From the NCBI RefSeq assembly GCF_003318255.1, contig NZ_QOCF01000031.1:178206-242205 (forward strand): 64,000 bases of DNA, in the 5' to 3' direction. Below, in pieces: positions 57,066-64,000 of the stretch. Source of the stretch: Ruegeria sp. A3M17 (lineage in GTDB: Bacteria > Pseudomonadota > Alphaproteobacteria > Rhodobacterales > Rhodobacteraceae). The stretch's first letter is position 1. Each line of letters opens with the position of its first letter. The notes beneath the pieces were generated by a model that had not been told where the DNA came from, did no database searches, and saw only the letters and a list, made by a program, of their open reading frames with translations. A program made the position numbers and the translations under genes.

Positions 57066-57413
57066 AAACTAATATTCCAAGTTTCAGATTTCATAAAGTG
57101 GATCGAACATGCCCATAGTCTATATTCTTGACGTAAATATGGCCGCGCACGCAAACTCATGGTGTCCTTCTTCGTCAACTAATGCGTACCGACGGTCACC
57201 CAGTTATTCTGTGTATAGCCTCGCCCGATACGGCATCCGACACAACGTCAAGGACCCCACTGCGACGCGTTGTCGGCGTCTGGAAAATCCTAGCGCTTCG
57301 CGAAACGCAAAACACTTCGAGCTCTGCGAAGCACCTTGTTATAATCCGGCTAGCGAGCAAGTAGTGGCAACAAAAAAGCTCTTTCGCGGGGGCCTCTACT
57401 TCCCGCCAAAAAC
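57066..57413. other. 348-base intergenic region
   Basis: Between the hypothetical gene (56382-57065) and the rplW tail copy D. It has no convincing gene. An AT-rich segment around 57340-57370 precedes the hairpin linked to copy D (about 57371-57405). Confidence 0.4.
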
Positions 57414-57508
57414 GAGTCCGATCAGAGGCCGGTGGACACGCCGATGGCGTTACCCTCTTCCAGGGTCACATACGCTGTCTTGACGTCTTTCCGCTTACCC
57501 AACCAGCC
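57414..57508 (-). pseudogene. decayed copy D of the rplW 3' end
   Basis: About 95 bases align with the rplW 3' end (60382 onward), same orientation. The frame still reads GLGKRKDV...[10 protein letters not shown]...STGL and the stop codon. About 11 of 74 bases differ from rplW by eye. It starts 8 bases after the stop of the small gene at 57517 and is followed by a degenerate hairpin (57371-57405) like the rplW terminator. Confidence 0.88.
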
Positions 57509-57516
57509 TCGCACGA

Positions 57517-57693
57517 TCACTTCTTGTCGCGCGCGGCCTTCTCTTCCTTGGTCAGTTTGGCGTTCCAGACATTCTTGCTCAAACCCAGCTCTGCAGGCGC
57601 GGGTTTGGTTTTGCCGACACTGACTTTGCCGCCTTTATCCAGGAACTCCTGAATAAGGGCCTCATCTGTTGTTTCTTTGGGGACATGTTTCAT
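57517..57693 (-). CDS. small conserved-looking protein, unknown function
   Basis: A 58-codon frame (about 57-58 residues) starting at ATG 57693 with MKHVPKETTDEALIQEFL. It is Lys-rich and hydrophilic with a helical C-terminus (LTKEEKAARDKK). A longer frame to 57777 adds an unlikely Cys/Arg-rich stretch. AGG lies ten bases before the ATG. It is flanked by rplW tail copies D (after) and C (before). Family not recognised. Confidence 0.6.
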   Translation of the reverse strand: MKHVPKETTDEALIQEFLDKGGKVSVGKTKPAPAELGLSKNVWNAKLTKEEKAARDKK

Positions 57694-57786
57694 ACGTGTA
57701 TGCCTATCTGCTCTGCGCAGTCGAAGCAACGGCAGCTTCGCGGGGCCAATCTGACAGAGCAAGTTCAGAACAGACATTCAAATAAC

Positions 57787-57816
57787 AAAAAACCCCCGCT
57801 CGCGTGGGGGTTTTCG
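57787..57816 (-). terminator. terminator attached to rplW copy C
   Basis: AAAACCCCC (57789-57797) and GGGGGTTTT (57806-57814) form a clear hairpin; minus-strand RNA ends in T. Its position relative to copy C matches the rplW terminator relative to rplW. Confidence 0.8.
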
Positions 57817-57833
57817 TCTTTTTCCAAGGGCAG

Positions 57834-57913
57834 TTCCGATCAGAGGCCGGTGGGCACGTCGACGGTGTTACCCTCTTCACGGGTCACATGTGATTTCTTG
57901 ACGTCTTTCCGCT
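57834..57913 (-). pseudogene. decayed copy C of the rplW 3' end
   Basis: About 80 bases match the rplW 3' end (60384-60463), same orientation: RKDVKK...VT.EEGNTVDVPTGL-stop. About 11 of 74 bases differ by eye; five of these differences are shared with copy D. It lies 25 bases after the desaturase stop (57939) and is followed by its own terminator. Confidence 0.88.
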
Positions 57914-57938
57914 AGCGCTCCACCCAGCGGATCACCCC

Positions 57939-58973
57939 TCACCCATACAGCGCGCGCGCCTCGGCGAAGGACAACAAACGGCGGTTATTTTCGTCCCACA
58001 GGTGCAACCGCGCGTTGGCGAGGCTCTCACGGATGGTCATCTTGTTGCTGTTGGCCAGCTCATCATGATCGCGCAGCACTTCCGTCAGGCGATAGAACGG
58101 AATGCGGCTATACAGGTGGTGCACGTGGTGGATGCCAATATTGGCGCTGAACCACTGCAGCACGGATGGCAGGATGTAATGCGAGCTGCCGTGCAAGGCA
58201 GCCTCATGCAGTTGCCAGTCCTTATCAGCGTCCCAATGCGTATCCTCGAACTGGTGCTGTACGTAAAACAGCCATACGCCCGCGGTCGCGGCAATCAGGG
58301 TTGAGGGCAGAAAGATCAGCAGCACCGGCATCAGGCCGCCAAAATAGTATACGGCCACGAGGGCAGCCAGAATGGCGAGATTGGTGCCCATCGCGCTGAT
58401 CCAGAACCTGACGCTGCCCGTCAAACCCAGCGGGACGCGGTTCTGGAACAGAAACAGATAGCCGGGGCCAAGGACAAACAGTGTAATGGGGTTGCGATAA
58501 ACCCGATACCAGAACCGGTTCATGGGCGTCTTTGACCGGTACTCGGCGACTGTCAAAGTGTGGATATCGCCCATTCCCCGTTTGTCCAAATTGCCCGAGC
58601 TGTTGTGATGGTTGGAATGCGTGCGGCGCCAGACGTCATAAGGCGTCAGGGTCAAGACACCGATGACCCGCCCAACCCAGTCGCTGACCGACCGGTTCTT
58701 GAAGAACGCTCCGTGCCCGCAATCATGCTGGATCGCAAACAGGCGCAGCAGGAAGGCCGCGTTGAGAACGGCAATCGCAAAAGCCAACCAATAGCTGACC
58801 GAAAGCGACATCCAGGACAGCGCCCAAAGTACAAAGAAGGGGATAATGCTTACACCCAGCTCAAAGGAGCTGCGCCACTGGTTCGGCTCGCGGTATTTGG
58901 CAAGTGTCGTAACCCAATCCCGCGCGGCGGTCACATCCGGTTTGTCCGGGGTCGAGAGATAGGGTTTTGTCAT
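57939..58973 (-). CDS. membrane fatty acid desaturase
   Basis: A 344-residue di-iron desaturase with three His boxes: HDCGH (about 88-92), HSNHH (about 124-128) and HHVHH (about 281-285), plus four or more helices. It introduces a double bond into acyl chains of membrane lipids, using reduced ferredoxin or a similar donor. GGCAGGCGT lies upstream of the ATG. It lies between rplW tail copies B and C. Confidence 0.93.
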   Translation of the reverse strand: MTKPYLSTPDKPDVTAARDWVTTLAKYREPNQWRSSFELGVSIIPFFVLWALSWMSLSVSYWLAFAIAVLNAAFLLRLFAIQHDCGHGAFFKNRSVSDWVGRVIGVLTLTPYDVWRRTHSNHHNSSGNLDKRGMGDIHTLTVAEYRSKTPMNRFWYRVYRNPITLFVLGPGYLFLFQNRVPLGLTGSVRFWISAMGTNLAILAALVAVYYFGGLMPVLLIFLPSTLIAATAGVWLFYVQHQFEDTHWDADKDWQLHEAALHGSSHYILPSVLQWFSANIGIHHVHHLYSRIPFYRLTEVLRDHDELANSNKMTIRESLANARLHLWDENNRRLLSFAEARALYG

Positions 58974-59090
58974 ACGCCTGCCATGTCACTTACATTTGTA
59001 GAAACCGCATAGACTACCGATCCGGCATAGCAAGCGAATTCTGGCTGAGGCGATTGTGTCGCGCTCATTTTCTCTGGTTTTGTTGCTCAA

Positions 59091-59120
59091 GAAAACCTCC
59101 GCCTTCGCGGGGGCCTTCAG
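59091..59120 (-). terminator. degenerate terminator attached to rplW copy B
   Basis: An imperfect hairpin (CCTCCGC / GCGGGGG around CTTC) at the position expected for the rplW terminator relative to copy B. Confidence 0.5.
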
Positions 59121-59135
59121 GCTTGTCCATAGATG

Positions 59136-59247
59136 GATCCGATCACAGATAGGTGCTCGCGTCGATGGTGTAACCCTCTGCCTAGATCAAAAATGCTTTT
59201 TTGTCCCTTTTCCGGCGACCCAACTGGCTATTGAACCGCCTGACCTT
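59136..59247 (-). pseudogene. decayed copy B of the rplW 3' end
   Basis: About 112 bases match the rplW 3' end, same orientation: 'KVRRFNSQLGRRKRDKKAF' compares with rplW '[19 protein letters not shown]'. It contains an internal stop and is the most decayed and longest of the three copies. It reaches to the last bases of galM (galM stop at 59246-59248), so copy and gene touch. Confidence 0.9.
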
Positions 59248-60256
59248 AAACCTCGCCCTGAAACACGTATCGTGAAACATGGCGATAGGTTTGACCCTTG
59301 CGCAGTACCGCACTGGGAAACCCTTGCTGATTGATTGAATCGGGCCAGACCTGTGGTTCCAACGCAACGCCGGAATAGGGTCCGTAGGACTGGCCACCCA
59401 AGCCAACGCGTGGACCTTCATCAAAAGACGCACCGGAATAGACCTGCAAACCCGGCTCGGTCGTCTCGAGTTGCATCGAAAGACCTGAGGACGATCCGGT
59501 CAGCATCGCGACAGGGCGACAAGGCAGGCGCTGATCGGACAGGCAGAAATTGTGATCATATGCCCAGCCCCCCAAAGGACGCGGTGACCGTAGGTCAAAG
59601 GGCGTGCCCGCAACGCTGAGCGCTTCGCCTGTGGGAATGAGGTCCGCGTCAACAGGGGTATAACGTTCTGCGTGTACCAATAGTTCGTGCTTGCGGATGT
59701 CTGCGCCACCGTCGAGGTTGAAATAGATATGCGGGGTCAGATTGCAGAGGCTTGCCGACCTTGTCCGCGCTTCCATTTCGATGCTCAAAGTAGCGCCCGC
59801 CTCGACTCGGAAGGTCACGGTCGCTGACAGGTCGCCGCCAAAGCCCATATGGCCATTAGGCAGGGCCTGCTGCAAAGTGACCGTGCCCGATGTGACGCTG
59901 GAAATTTCCCAGACCAGACGATCCATACCTTGCGTTCCGCCGTGCAACGTATGAGTGCCCAAATAATTGCGATCCAGATGGTAACTTGCGCCATCCAGAC
60001 TGTATGACGCGCGCGCAATCCGATTGGCACAACGGCCCACCAAAGCCCCTAAATAAGCGGTGCTGTCTTCATAACCTACGATGTCTGGCCACCCCAATAT
60101 CAGAGGATGCCCAAAACCCTGCAAACGCAGATCCTGCAGCGTTGCGCCATAGGTGAGGATACGCGCAGAAAGCGCCCGCTGCCCAATGTCGATGCTTTTG
60201 ACGATCTGGCCATCCCGGGTTTTCCCGAAATCGCGAACCTGCTGTTCAGCCTGCAT
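59246..60256 (-). CDS. galM: aldose 1-epimerase (mutarotase)
   Basis: A 336-residue GalM: 'GRCANRIARASY' and 'TLHGG' early motifs, the acid His in NLTPHIYFNL, the general base Glu in 'GVALEPQVWPDSIN'. It interconverts alpha and beta sugars such as glucose and galactose. ATG 60256 is the start. It lies 134 bases after the rplW stop and is directly followed by rplW copy B. Confidence 0.9.
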   Translation of the reverse strand: MQAEQQVRDFGKTRDGQIVKSIDIGQRALSARILTYGATLQDLRLQGFGHPLILGWPDIVGYEDSTAYLGALVGRCANRIARASYSLDGASYHLDRNYLGTHTLHGGTQGMDRLVWEISSVTSGTVTLQQALPNGHMGFGGDLSATVTFRVEAGATLSIEMEARTRSASLCNLTPHIYFNLDGGADIRKHELLVHAERYTPVDADLIPTGEALSVAGTPFDLRSPRPLGGWAYDHNFCLSDQRLPCRPVAMLTGSSSGLSMQLETTEPGLQVYSGASFDEGPRVGLGGQSYGPYSGVALEPQVWPDSINQQGFPSAVLRKGQTYRHVSRYVFQGEV

Positions 60257-60336
60257 ATCACCCGTCTCACTGCCTTGAGGTCACTGTGCACAGGTCCGGG
60301 CCAAGTTCAACGCGGCGAGATGAGCTGCGCCAACAA

Positions 60337-60365
60337 AAAAGGCCCCTGCATCAGCAGGGGCCTTT
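60337..60365 (-). terminator. rplW terminator
   Basis: A strong hairpin (arms GCCCCTGC and GCAGGGGC extended by AAAAG/CTTTT) with an ATCA loop; minus-strand RNA ends in six T. It closes the rpsJ-rplC-rplD-rplW block before the inserted genes and is the model for the copies at 59091 and 57787. Confidence 0.92.
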
Positions 60366-60389
60366 TGTTTTTGCCACAGACGGGTCCGA

Positions 60390-60686
60390 TCAGAGACCGG
60401 TGCTTACGTCGATGGTGTTACCCTCTTCTAGGGTCACATATGCTTTTTTAACGTCTTTCCGCTTGCCCAACTGGCCGCGGAACCGCTTGACCTTGCCTTT
60501 GGTGATGGTGGTGTTCACCGCCTTCACCTTGACACCAAACAGCGATTCAACCGCTTCTTTGATCTGCGGTTTGTTGCTGTCGATCGCCACTTCAAAAACA
60601 ATCGCGCCGTTCTCAGACGCCATGGTCGACTTTTCAGTGATGATCGGCTTGCGGATCACGTCGTAGTGTTCTGCCTTCGCGCTCAT
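60390..60686 (-). CDS. rplW: 50S ribosomal protein L23
   Basis: A 98-residue L23, starting [20 protein letters not shown] and ending '[13 protein letters not shown]'. Located at the exit tunnel, docking site for trigger factor. Start overlaps the rplD stop by four bases. Its 3' end (about 60384-60490) is duplicated three times downstream (copies B, C, D). Confidence 0.98.
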   Translation of the reverse strand: MSAKAEHYDVIRKPIITEKSTMASENGAIVFEVAIDSNKPQIKEAVESLFGVKVKAVNTTITKGKVKRFRGQLGKRKDVKKAYVTLEEGNTIDVSTGL

Positions 60687-61300
60687 TTCAGACGAGCCTC
60701 CAGTGCTTCGACAGCCGCTTTGGTGAGCACCAGAGTGTCACGCTTGAGGATGTCATAAACGTTTGCACCCATCGACGGCAGGATATCCAGACCTTCGATG
60801 TTGCGCGACGCCTTCAGGAAACCTTCGTTCACGGTCGCCCCGTCGATGACCAGAGCGCGTTTCCAGCCCAGGTTTGCAACCTGTTTGGCCAGTGCAGCGG
60901 TCTTGCCTTCGGCTTCGGCGTTTTCGATCACAACCAGTTCACCAGCTGCCATTTTGGCAGACAGCGCGTGGCGCAGACCGAGTTTACGGAACTTCTTCGG
61001 CAGGTCGTGACCATGCGAACGCACGACCGGACCCTTGTAAACGCCACCACCCCGGAAGATCGGTGCCGAGCGAGCGCCGTGGCGTGCGCCACCGGTGCCT
61101 TTTTGGCGATAGATCTTCTTGGTCGAGTAGGACACTTCCGAGCGGGTCTTGACCTTGTGGGTGCCAGCCTGCGCGTTGTTGCGCTGCCAACGGACCACAC
61201 GGTGCAGGATGTCCGCGCGCGGCTCGAGGCCGAACAGATCGGCGTCCAGCTCGATGTTGCCGGCTTTGCCGCCGTCCAGTTTGATTACATCAAGTTTCAT
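60683..61300 (-). CDS. rplD: 50S ribosomal protein L4
   Basis: A 205-residue L4, with '[29 protein letters not shown]' split over the loop region. Large-subunit assembly and tunnel protein; it can also regulate its own operon. Overlaps rplC and rplW by four bases. Confidence 0.98.
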   Translation of the reverse strand: MKLDVIKLDGGKAGNIELDADLFGLEPRADILHRVVRWQRNNAQAGTHKVKTRSEVSYSTKKIYRQKGTGGARHGARSAPIFRGGGVYKGPVVRSHGHDLPKKFRKLGLRHALSAKMAAGELVVIENAEAEGKTAALAKQVANLGWKRALVIDGATVNEGFLKASRNIEGLDILPSMGANVYDILKRDTLVLTKAAVEALEARLK

Positions 61301-62022
61301 GCTTCACCACCTTCCGCGGGAGCTTCTTCCGCAGGTGCTTCAGTTGCAGCACCTTTTACGGCTGCCGGGAAAGGCAGGCCTTCCGGTGCTTTCTTCTTGA
61401 CGGCGTCCTTGACGGTAACCCAGCCCGATTTCGGTCCGGGAACGGCGCCTTTGATGAAGACCAGACCACGGTCGGCGTCGGTTTTGACGACTTCCAGGTT
61501 CTGGGTGGTTACACGGGCAGCACCCATGTGACCGGCCATCTTTTTGCCTTTGAAAACCTTGCCCGGATCCTGACACTGGCCAGTTGAACCGTGCGAACGG
61601 TGGCTGATCGAAACACCGTGCGAGGCGCGAAGACCACCGAAGTTGTGGCGCTTCATTGCACCGGCAAAGCCTTTACCGATCGAGGTGCCCGAAACGTCAA
61701 CTTTCTGACCTTCCAGGAAGTGTTCTGCCGAAATCTCGGCGCCCACTTCGATCAGGCCATCTTCAGAGACGCGGAATTCGGCCAGCTTACGCTTGGGCTC
61801 GACCTTTGCAGCGGCATAGTGACCGCGCATGGCCTTCGAGGTGCGTTTTGCCTTGGCAGCACCAGCGCCCAGCTGAACGGCAGTGTAGCCGTCTTTGTCA
61901 GCGGTCCGCTGTGCAACGACCTGCAGGCCGTCCAGGTGAAGAACGGTCACAGGGATCTGCTTGCCGTCTTCCATGAACAGGCGGGTCATGCCTACTTTTT
62001 TTGCGATAATACCAGAGCGCAT
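61297..62022 (-). CDS. rplC: 50S ribosomal protein L3
   Basis: A 241-residue L3 with an Ala/Glu-rich C-terminal extension of about 30 residues ([15 protein letters not shown]) compared with the E. coli length. '[28 protein letters not shown]' core is present. 18 bases after rpsJ. Confidence 0.98.
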   Translation of the reverse strand: MRSGIIAKKVGMTRLFMEDGKQIPVTVLHLDGLQVVAQRTADKDGYTAVQLGAGAAKAKRTSKAMRGHYAAAKVEPKRKLAEFRVSEDGLIEVGAEISAEHFLEGQKVDVSGTSIGKGFAGAMKRHNFGGLRASHGVSISHRSHGSTGQCQDPGKVFKGKKMAGHMGAARVTTQNLEVVKTDADRGLVFIKGAVPGPKSGWVTVKDAVKKKAPEGLPFPAAVKGAATEAPAEEAPAEGGEA

Positions 62023-62040
62023 AATCTATACCCTCCGATC

Positions 62041-62355
62041 TTACGACTGCAACTTGATCTCGACGTCCACACCAGCGGCGAGGTCGAGCTTCATCAGCGC
62101 GTCAACGGTCTGGGGGGTCGGATCAACGATGTCGAGCAGACGCTTGTGCGTGCGGATCTCGAACTGGTCGCGGGATTTTTTGTCAACGTGAGGGCCACGG
62201 AGAACCGTGAACTTCTCGATCTTGTTCGGCAGCGGGATCGGGCCGCGCACGTTCGCGCCGGTCCGCTTGGCAGTGTTGACGATCTCTTGCGTGCTGGCAT
62301 CCAGAACGCGATAGTCAAATGCCTTCAGCCGAATACGGATGTTTTGGCTTTGCAT
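62041..62355 (-). CDS. rpsJ: 30S ribosomal protein S10
   Basis: A 104-residue S10 (also NusE) starting [19 protein letters not shown] and containing '[21 protein letters not shown]'. First gene of the S10 block. The 216-base region upstream (62356-62571) includes a terminator-like hairpin and the likely promoter. Confidence 0.98.
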   Translation of the reverse strand: MQSQNIRIRLKAFDYRVLDASTQEIVNTAKRTGANVRGPIPLPNKIEKFTVLRGPHVDKKSRDQFEIRTHKRLLDIVDPTPQTVDALMKLDLAAGVDVEIKLQS

Positions 62356-62428
62356 AATAACAGCCTTTTATCAGGCGTTGAGGTTGAGAGGAGGACAAGC
62401 GCGCATCGCCAACCCTCATCGAACCCAA

Positions 62429-62452
62429 AAGGCGGGAATCACCCCGCCTCGA
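62429..62452 (-). terminator. hairpin in the rpsJ leader, possible attenuator
   Basis: GGCGGG and CCCGCC arms around AATCA; minus-strand RNA continues with TTTT. It lies about 75 bases upstream of rpsJ and downstream of the M19 gene. It may end the M19 transcript or attenuate rpsJ. Confidence 0.5.
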
Positions 62453-62571
62453 TGTTCTTGTAGAGAACTCGCGCGATCTACAGGGGTTGGTGGGGTTTGG
62501 CAAGGGGGAATTGAACTGGGCTCGCTAGAGCTCTCAGACCAGCTTCAGCGCAATTTGCCTGTCACTGAAAA

Positions 62572-63813
62572 TCAGCGTGTGGGGAAAAGCTCTCGAAACT
62601 CTTCTCGTATACGCAATCGCTCTGGATACTCCAAAAGGAATTGTTGTGGTGGTTTCCCCTCCCAGACCTGAGCGTAGACACGCATCTTGTTGCCACCATA
62701 AATCTTTGCGAGGTCTTCGTTGGAGTATCCGCGTGCCCAAAGATCATCCGTAATGGCGGCCAATATCTTGGCCAACTCGCCATTGCCTGTAGCACCATTG
62801 TTGAACGCATCAATCATGTAACCGCCGTCGTCATACATGCTGGCATTCGCGGTCGCGAACTCGACGACGAGCTCAGTTGAAAACATGTCGTCGGTAGCGA
62901 TGCCCACATGATCTATTCCGACTAACTGCACATAGTAATCGATCATGTCGGCCGCTTGTTTGGGCGAAATATCCTCTGGCCAAACGCCGTCCATCATCCA
63001 CTCAGTAAACGTCGGAGACACATAGCCACCAGATTCGGCAGCTCTGAGTGCTTCATCGTCTGGAATAGCTCGATAGCAACCGCGCGGTGTCGCGTTCGGT
63101 TCGCTCTTATACAAACCCGCAGGTACAGAATGGGTATAGACGAATGGAACGCCGGGATAATTGCTCTCCATATAGGCCATAGCGTCATTGGCCGTCCGAG
63201 ATCCGGTGTGGCTGAGGTCCAACAGAATTCCGAAACGAACCATCTCGTCAATAACCGACTTGCCCCAAGGCGTCAGCCCGATGTCATTTCCATTGTAGGC
63301 CGCCAACTGGCCCGACCCGGTCCTGAAAATGTCATTATAAGCCAAGATCATGCTTTTGATGCCCAAGTCCTTGAGCAGTGCCACCTTCCTGAGATCACCA
63401 TTCAGGATCGTGGCGGTCTGACTGTTCCAGATGACAGCGGTCTTTCCCTGAGCATGAGCAGCCTCGATGTCTCGCGTTTCATTCACAACCAGATAGTTTT
63501 CCGGTTGCTCAGCCATTGCCGCTCGAAAATGGTAGTGCTGCTCCAAGAGCACTTCAAAAGACATATCCGCTGCGGCCAGCGTCATCTCATGGCCCGTAAT
63601 GCCGCTTTCACGAGCACGGTCAAAATAAGTGTGCAACTGCCCGTATTCCGTCCACCCGGTTCCATATGGGCTGGCGAGCATTCCCAAGACAATTGTGTCT
63701 TTCACGAATTGCTTAGCTTCGTCCGAAGCATCCCACGTCTTGCTCTCTTCACTGGCCCAGACAGGAGTCGTTACGGCCGTCAGTACACCCAGAAAGATGG
63801 CGAATACTTTCAT
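62572..63813 (-). CDS. peptidase M19 (membrane dipeptidase family), exported
   Basis: A 413-residue protein with a signal peptide (about 1-20, [20 protein letters not shown]). It resembles renal dipeptidase-type metallopeptidases: '[17 protein letters not shown]' and '[15 protein letters not shown]' hold metal-binding His and Asp residues; '[12 protein letters not shown]' is the typical C-terminal motif. It hydrolyses dipeptides in the periplasm. ATG 63813 is chosen (GAGG upstream); the frame is open to 63978. It is inserted between tuf and rpsJ. Confidence 0.82.
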   Translation of the reverse strand: MKVFAIFLGVLTAVTTPVWASEESKTWDASDEAKQFVKDTIVLGMLASPYGTGWTEYGQLHTYFDRARESGITGHEMTLAAADMSFEVLLEQHYHFRAAMAEQPENYLVVNETRDIEAAHAQGKTAVIWNSQTATILNGDLRKVALLKDLGIKSMILAYNDIFRTGSGQLAAYNGNDIGLTPWGKSVIDEMVRFGILLDLSHTGSRTANDAMAYMESNYPGVPFVYTHSVPAGLYKSEPNATPRGCYRAIPDDEALRAAESGGYVSPTFTEWMMDGVWPEDISPKQAADMIDYYVQLVGIDHVGIATDDMFSTELVVEFATANASMYDDGGYMIDAFNNGATGNGELAKILAAITDDLWARGYSNEDLAKIYGGNKMRVYAQVWEGKPPQQFLLEYPERLRIREEFRELFPTR

Positions 63814-63908
63814 AGCGGAATTCCTCATTGACACGACGGCTTGGAAGATAATGCAAGCGCACTGGCCCAGAGGATAGCACAAAATTAAATTATTGAATTC
63901 TTTGGTAG

Positions 63909-63939
63909 CAAAAAAGGCCACCCCTTTTGGGACGGCCTT
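63909..63939 (-). terminator. terminator after tuf
   Basis: AAGGCC and GGCCTT arms with an inner ACCCC / GGGA pairing and TTTT loop; minus-strand T-run follows. It closes the block upstream of the M19 gene. Confidence 0.8.
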
Positions 63940-63982
63940 CTTTAGGTCGACGATGTGCCGGGCTGAAGCCCGGCCCACCGAC

Positions 63983-64000
63983 TTACTCGACGATTTTCGA
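63983..64000 (-). CDS. tuf: 3' end of elongation factor Tu gene, partial
   Basis: The last 18 bases encode S-K-I-V-E and a TAA stop in the minus direction, the C-terminal end of EF-Tu. This fits the usual str order fusA-tuf-rpsJ. The rest of the gene lies outside the window, so the call depends on only five residues plus context. Confidence 0.6.

Noticed and set aside
57109..57483. Plus-strand frame of 124 codons
   Set aside because: It runs antisense into the rplW tail copy and shows no family resemblance; it is a shadow frame.
1..64000. CRISPR array or prophage
   Set aside because: No regularly spaced repeats, integrase, capsid or tail genes were seen.

Overview
The window is a chromosomal segment of an alphaproteobacterium, most likely a marine Rhodobacteraceae (Roseobacter group, Ruegeria-like). 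The signs are the gene neighbourhood (rpmH-rnpA-yidD ... yidC-MOSC-yihA-argB, then aapJQMP, ATP12 chaperone, HAD phosphatase, RluC, RarA, Deg protease, rplQ-rpoA and the spc/S10 clusters), the style of the proteins and the moderately high GC. No complete insertion sequence, prophage, integrase or CRISPR array was seen.

Layout. 1-6 kb: a truncated AsmA-like protein with a GTG start, a two-helix K+ channel, and an AI-2E / HlyD / DUF2955 membrane operon. 6.5-10.4 kb: an accessory patch with an orphan betaine-type ABC permease, a solitary LuxR-type response regulator, the 3' third of an NgoMIV-type restriction endonuclease joined to an unrelated signal peptide, a McrA-like HNH nuclease, and tRNA-Arg(ACG). 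10.5-14 kb: an operon of TVP38 membrane protein, FAD disulfide oxidoreductase and sensor histidine kinase. 14.3-26.8 kb: rpmH, rnpA, yidD, an AidB-like acyl-CoA dehydrogenase, ttcA, an EAL phosphodiesterase, yidC, MOSC, yihA, a DUF2946-like protein, a PepSY protein, argB, a ferredoxin and SixA. 26.8-37.8 kb: aapJQMP, ATP12, HAD, RluC, rarA, Deg and acetolactate decarboxylase.

37.8-64 kb: the tuf-S10-spc-alpha ribosomal superoperon, read on the minus strand. Its gene order is conserved but it is opened at four places by non-ribosomal genes: tuf | M19 dipeptidase | rpsJ; rplW | galM, desaturase, small protein, hypothetical | rplB; rplP | peptidoglycan-binding protein (opposite strand), 2OG-oxygenase-like protein, cspA, transglycosylase-like protein | rpmC; rpmD | MarR (opposite strand), monooxygenase-like protein, membrane protein, DUF1127, glycosyltransferase | rplO. 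Intrinsic terminators close several upstream blocks, and rpmC and rplO appear to have new promoters.

Most interesting observation: inside the rplW-rplB gap, three of the inserted genes (galM, the desaturase, a 58-codon gene) are each followed, in the same orientation, by a decayed copy of the last 70-110 bases of rplW plus a hairpin resembling the rplW terminator. In the rplP-rpmC gap the same arrangement recurs: cspA lies between the 3' end of the 2OG-oxygenase-like gene and a decayed copy of that 3' end. This looks like repeated single-gene insertion at 3' gene ends, with each event leaving a duplicated gene tail and no visible integrase.
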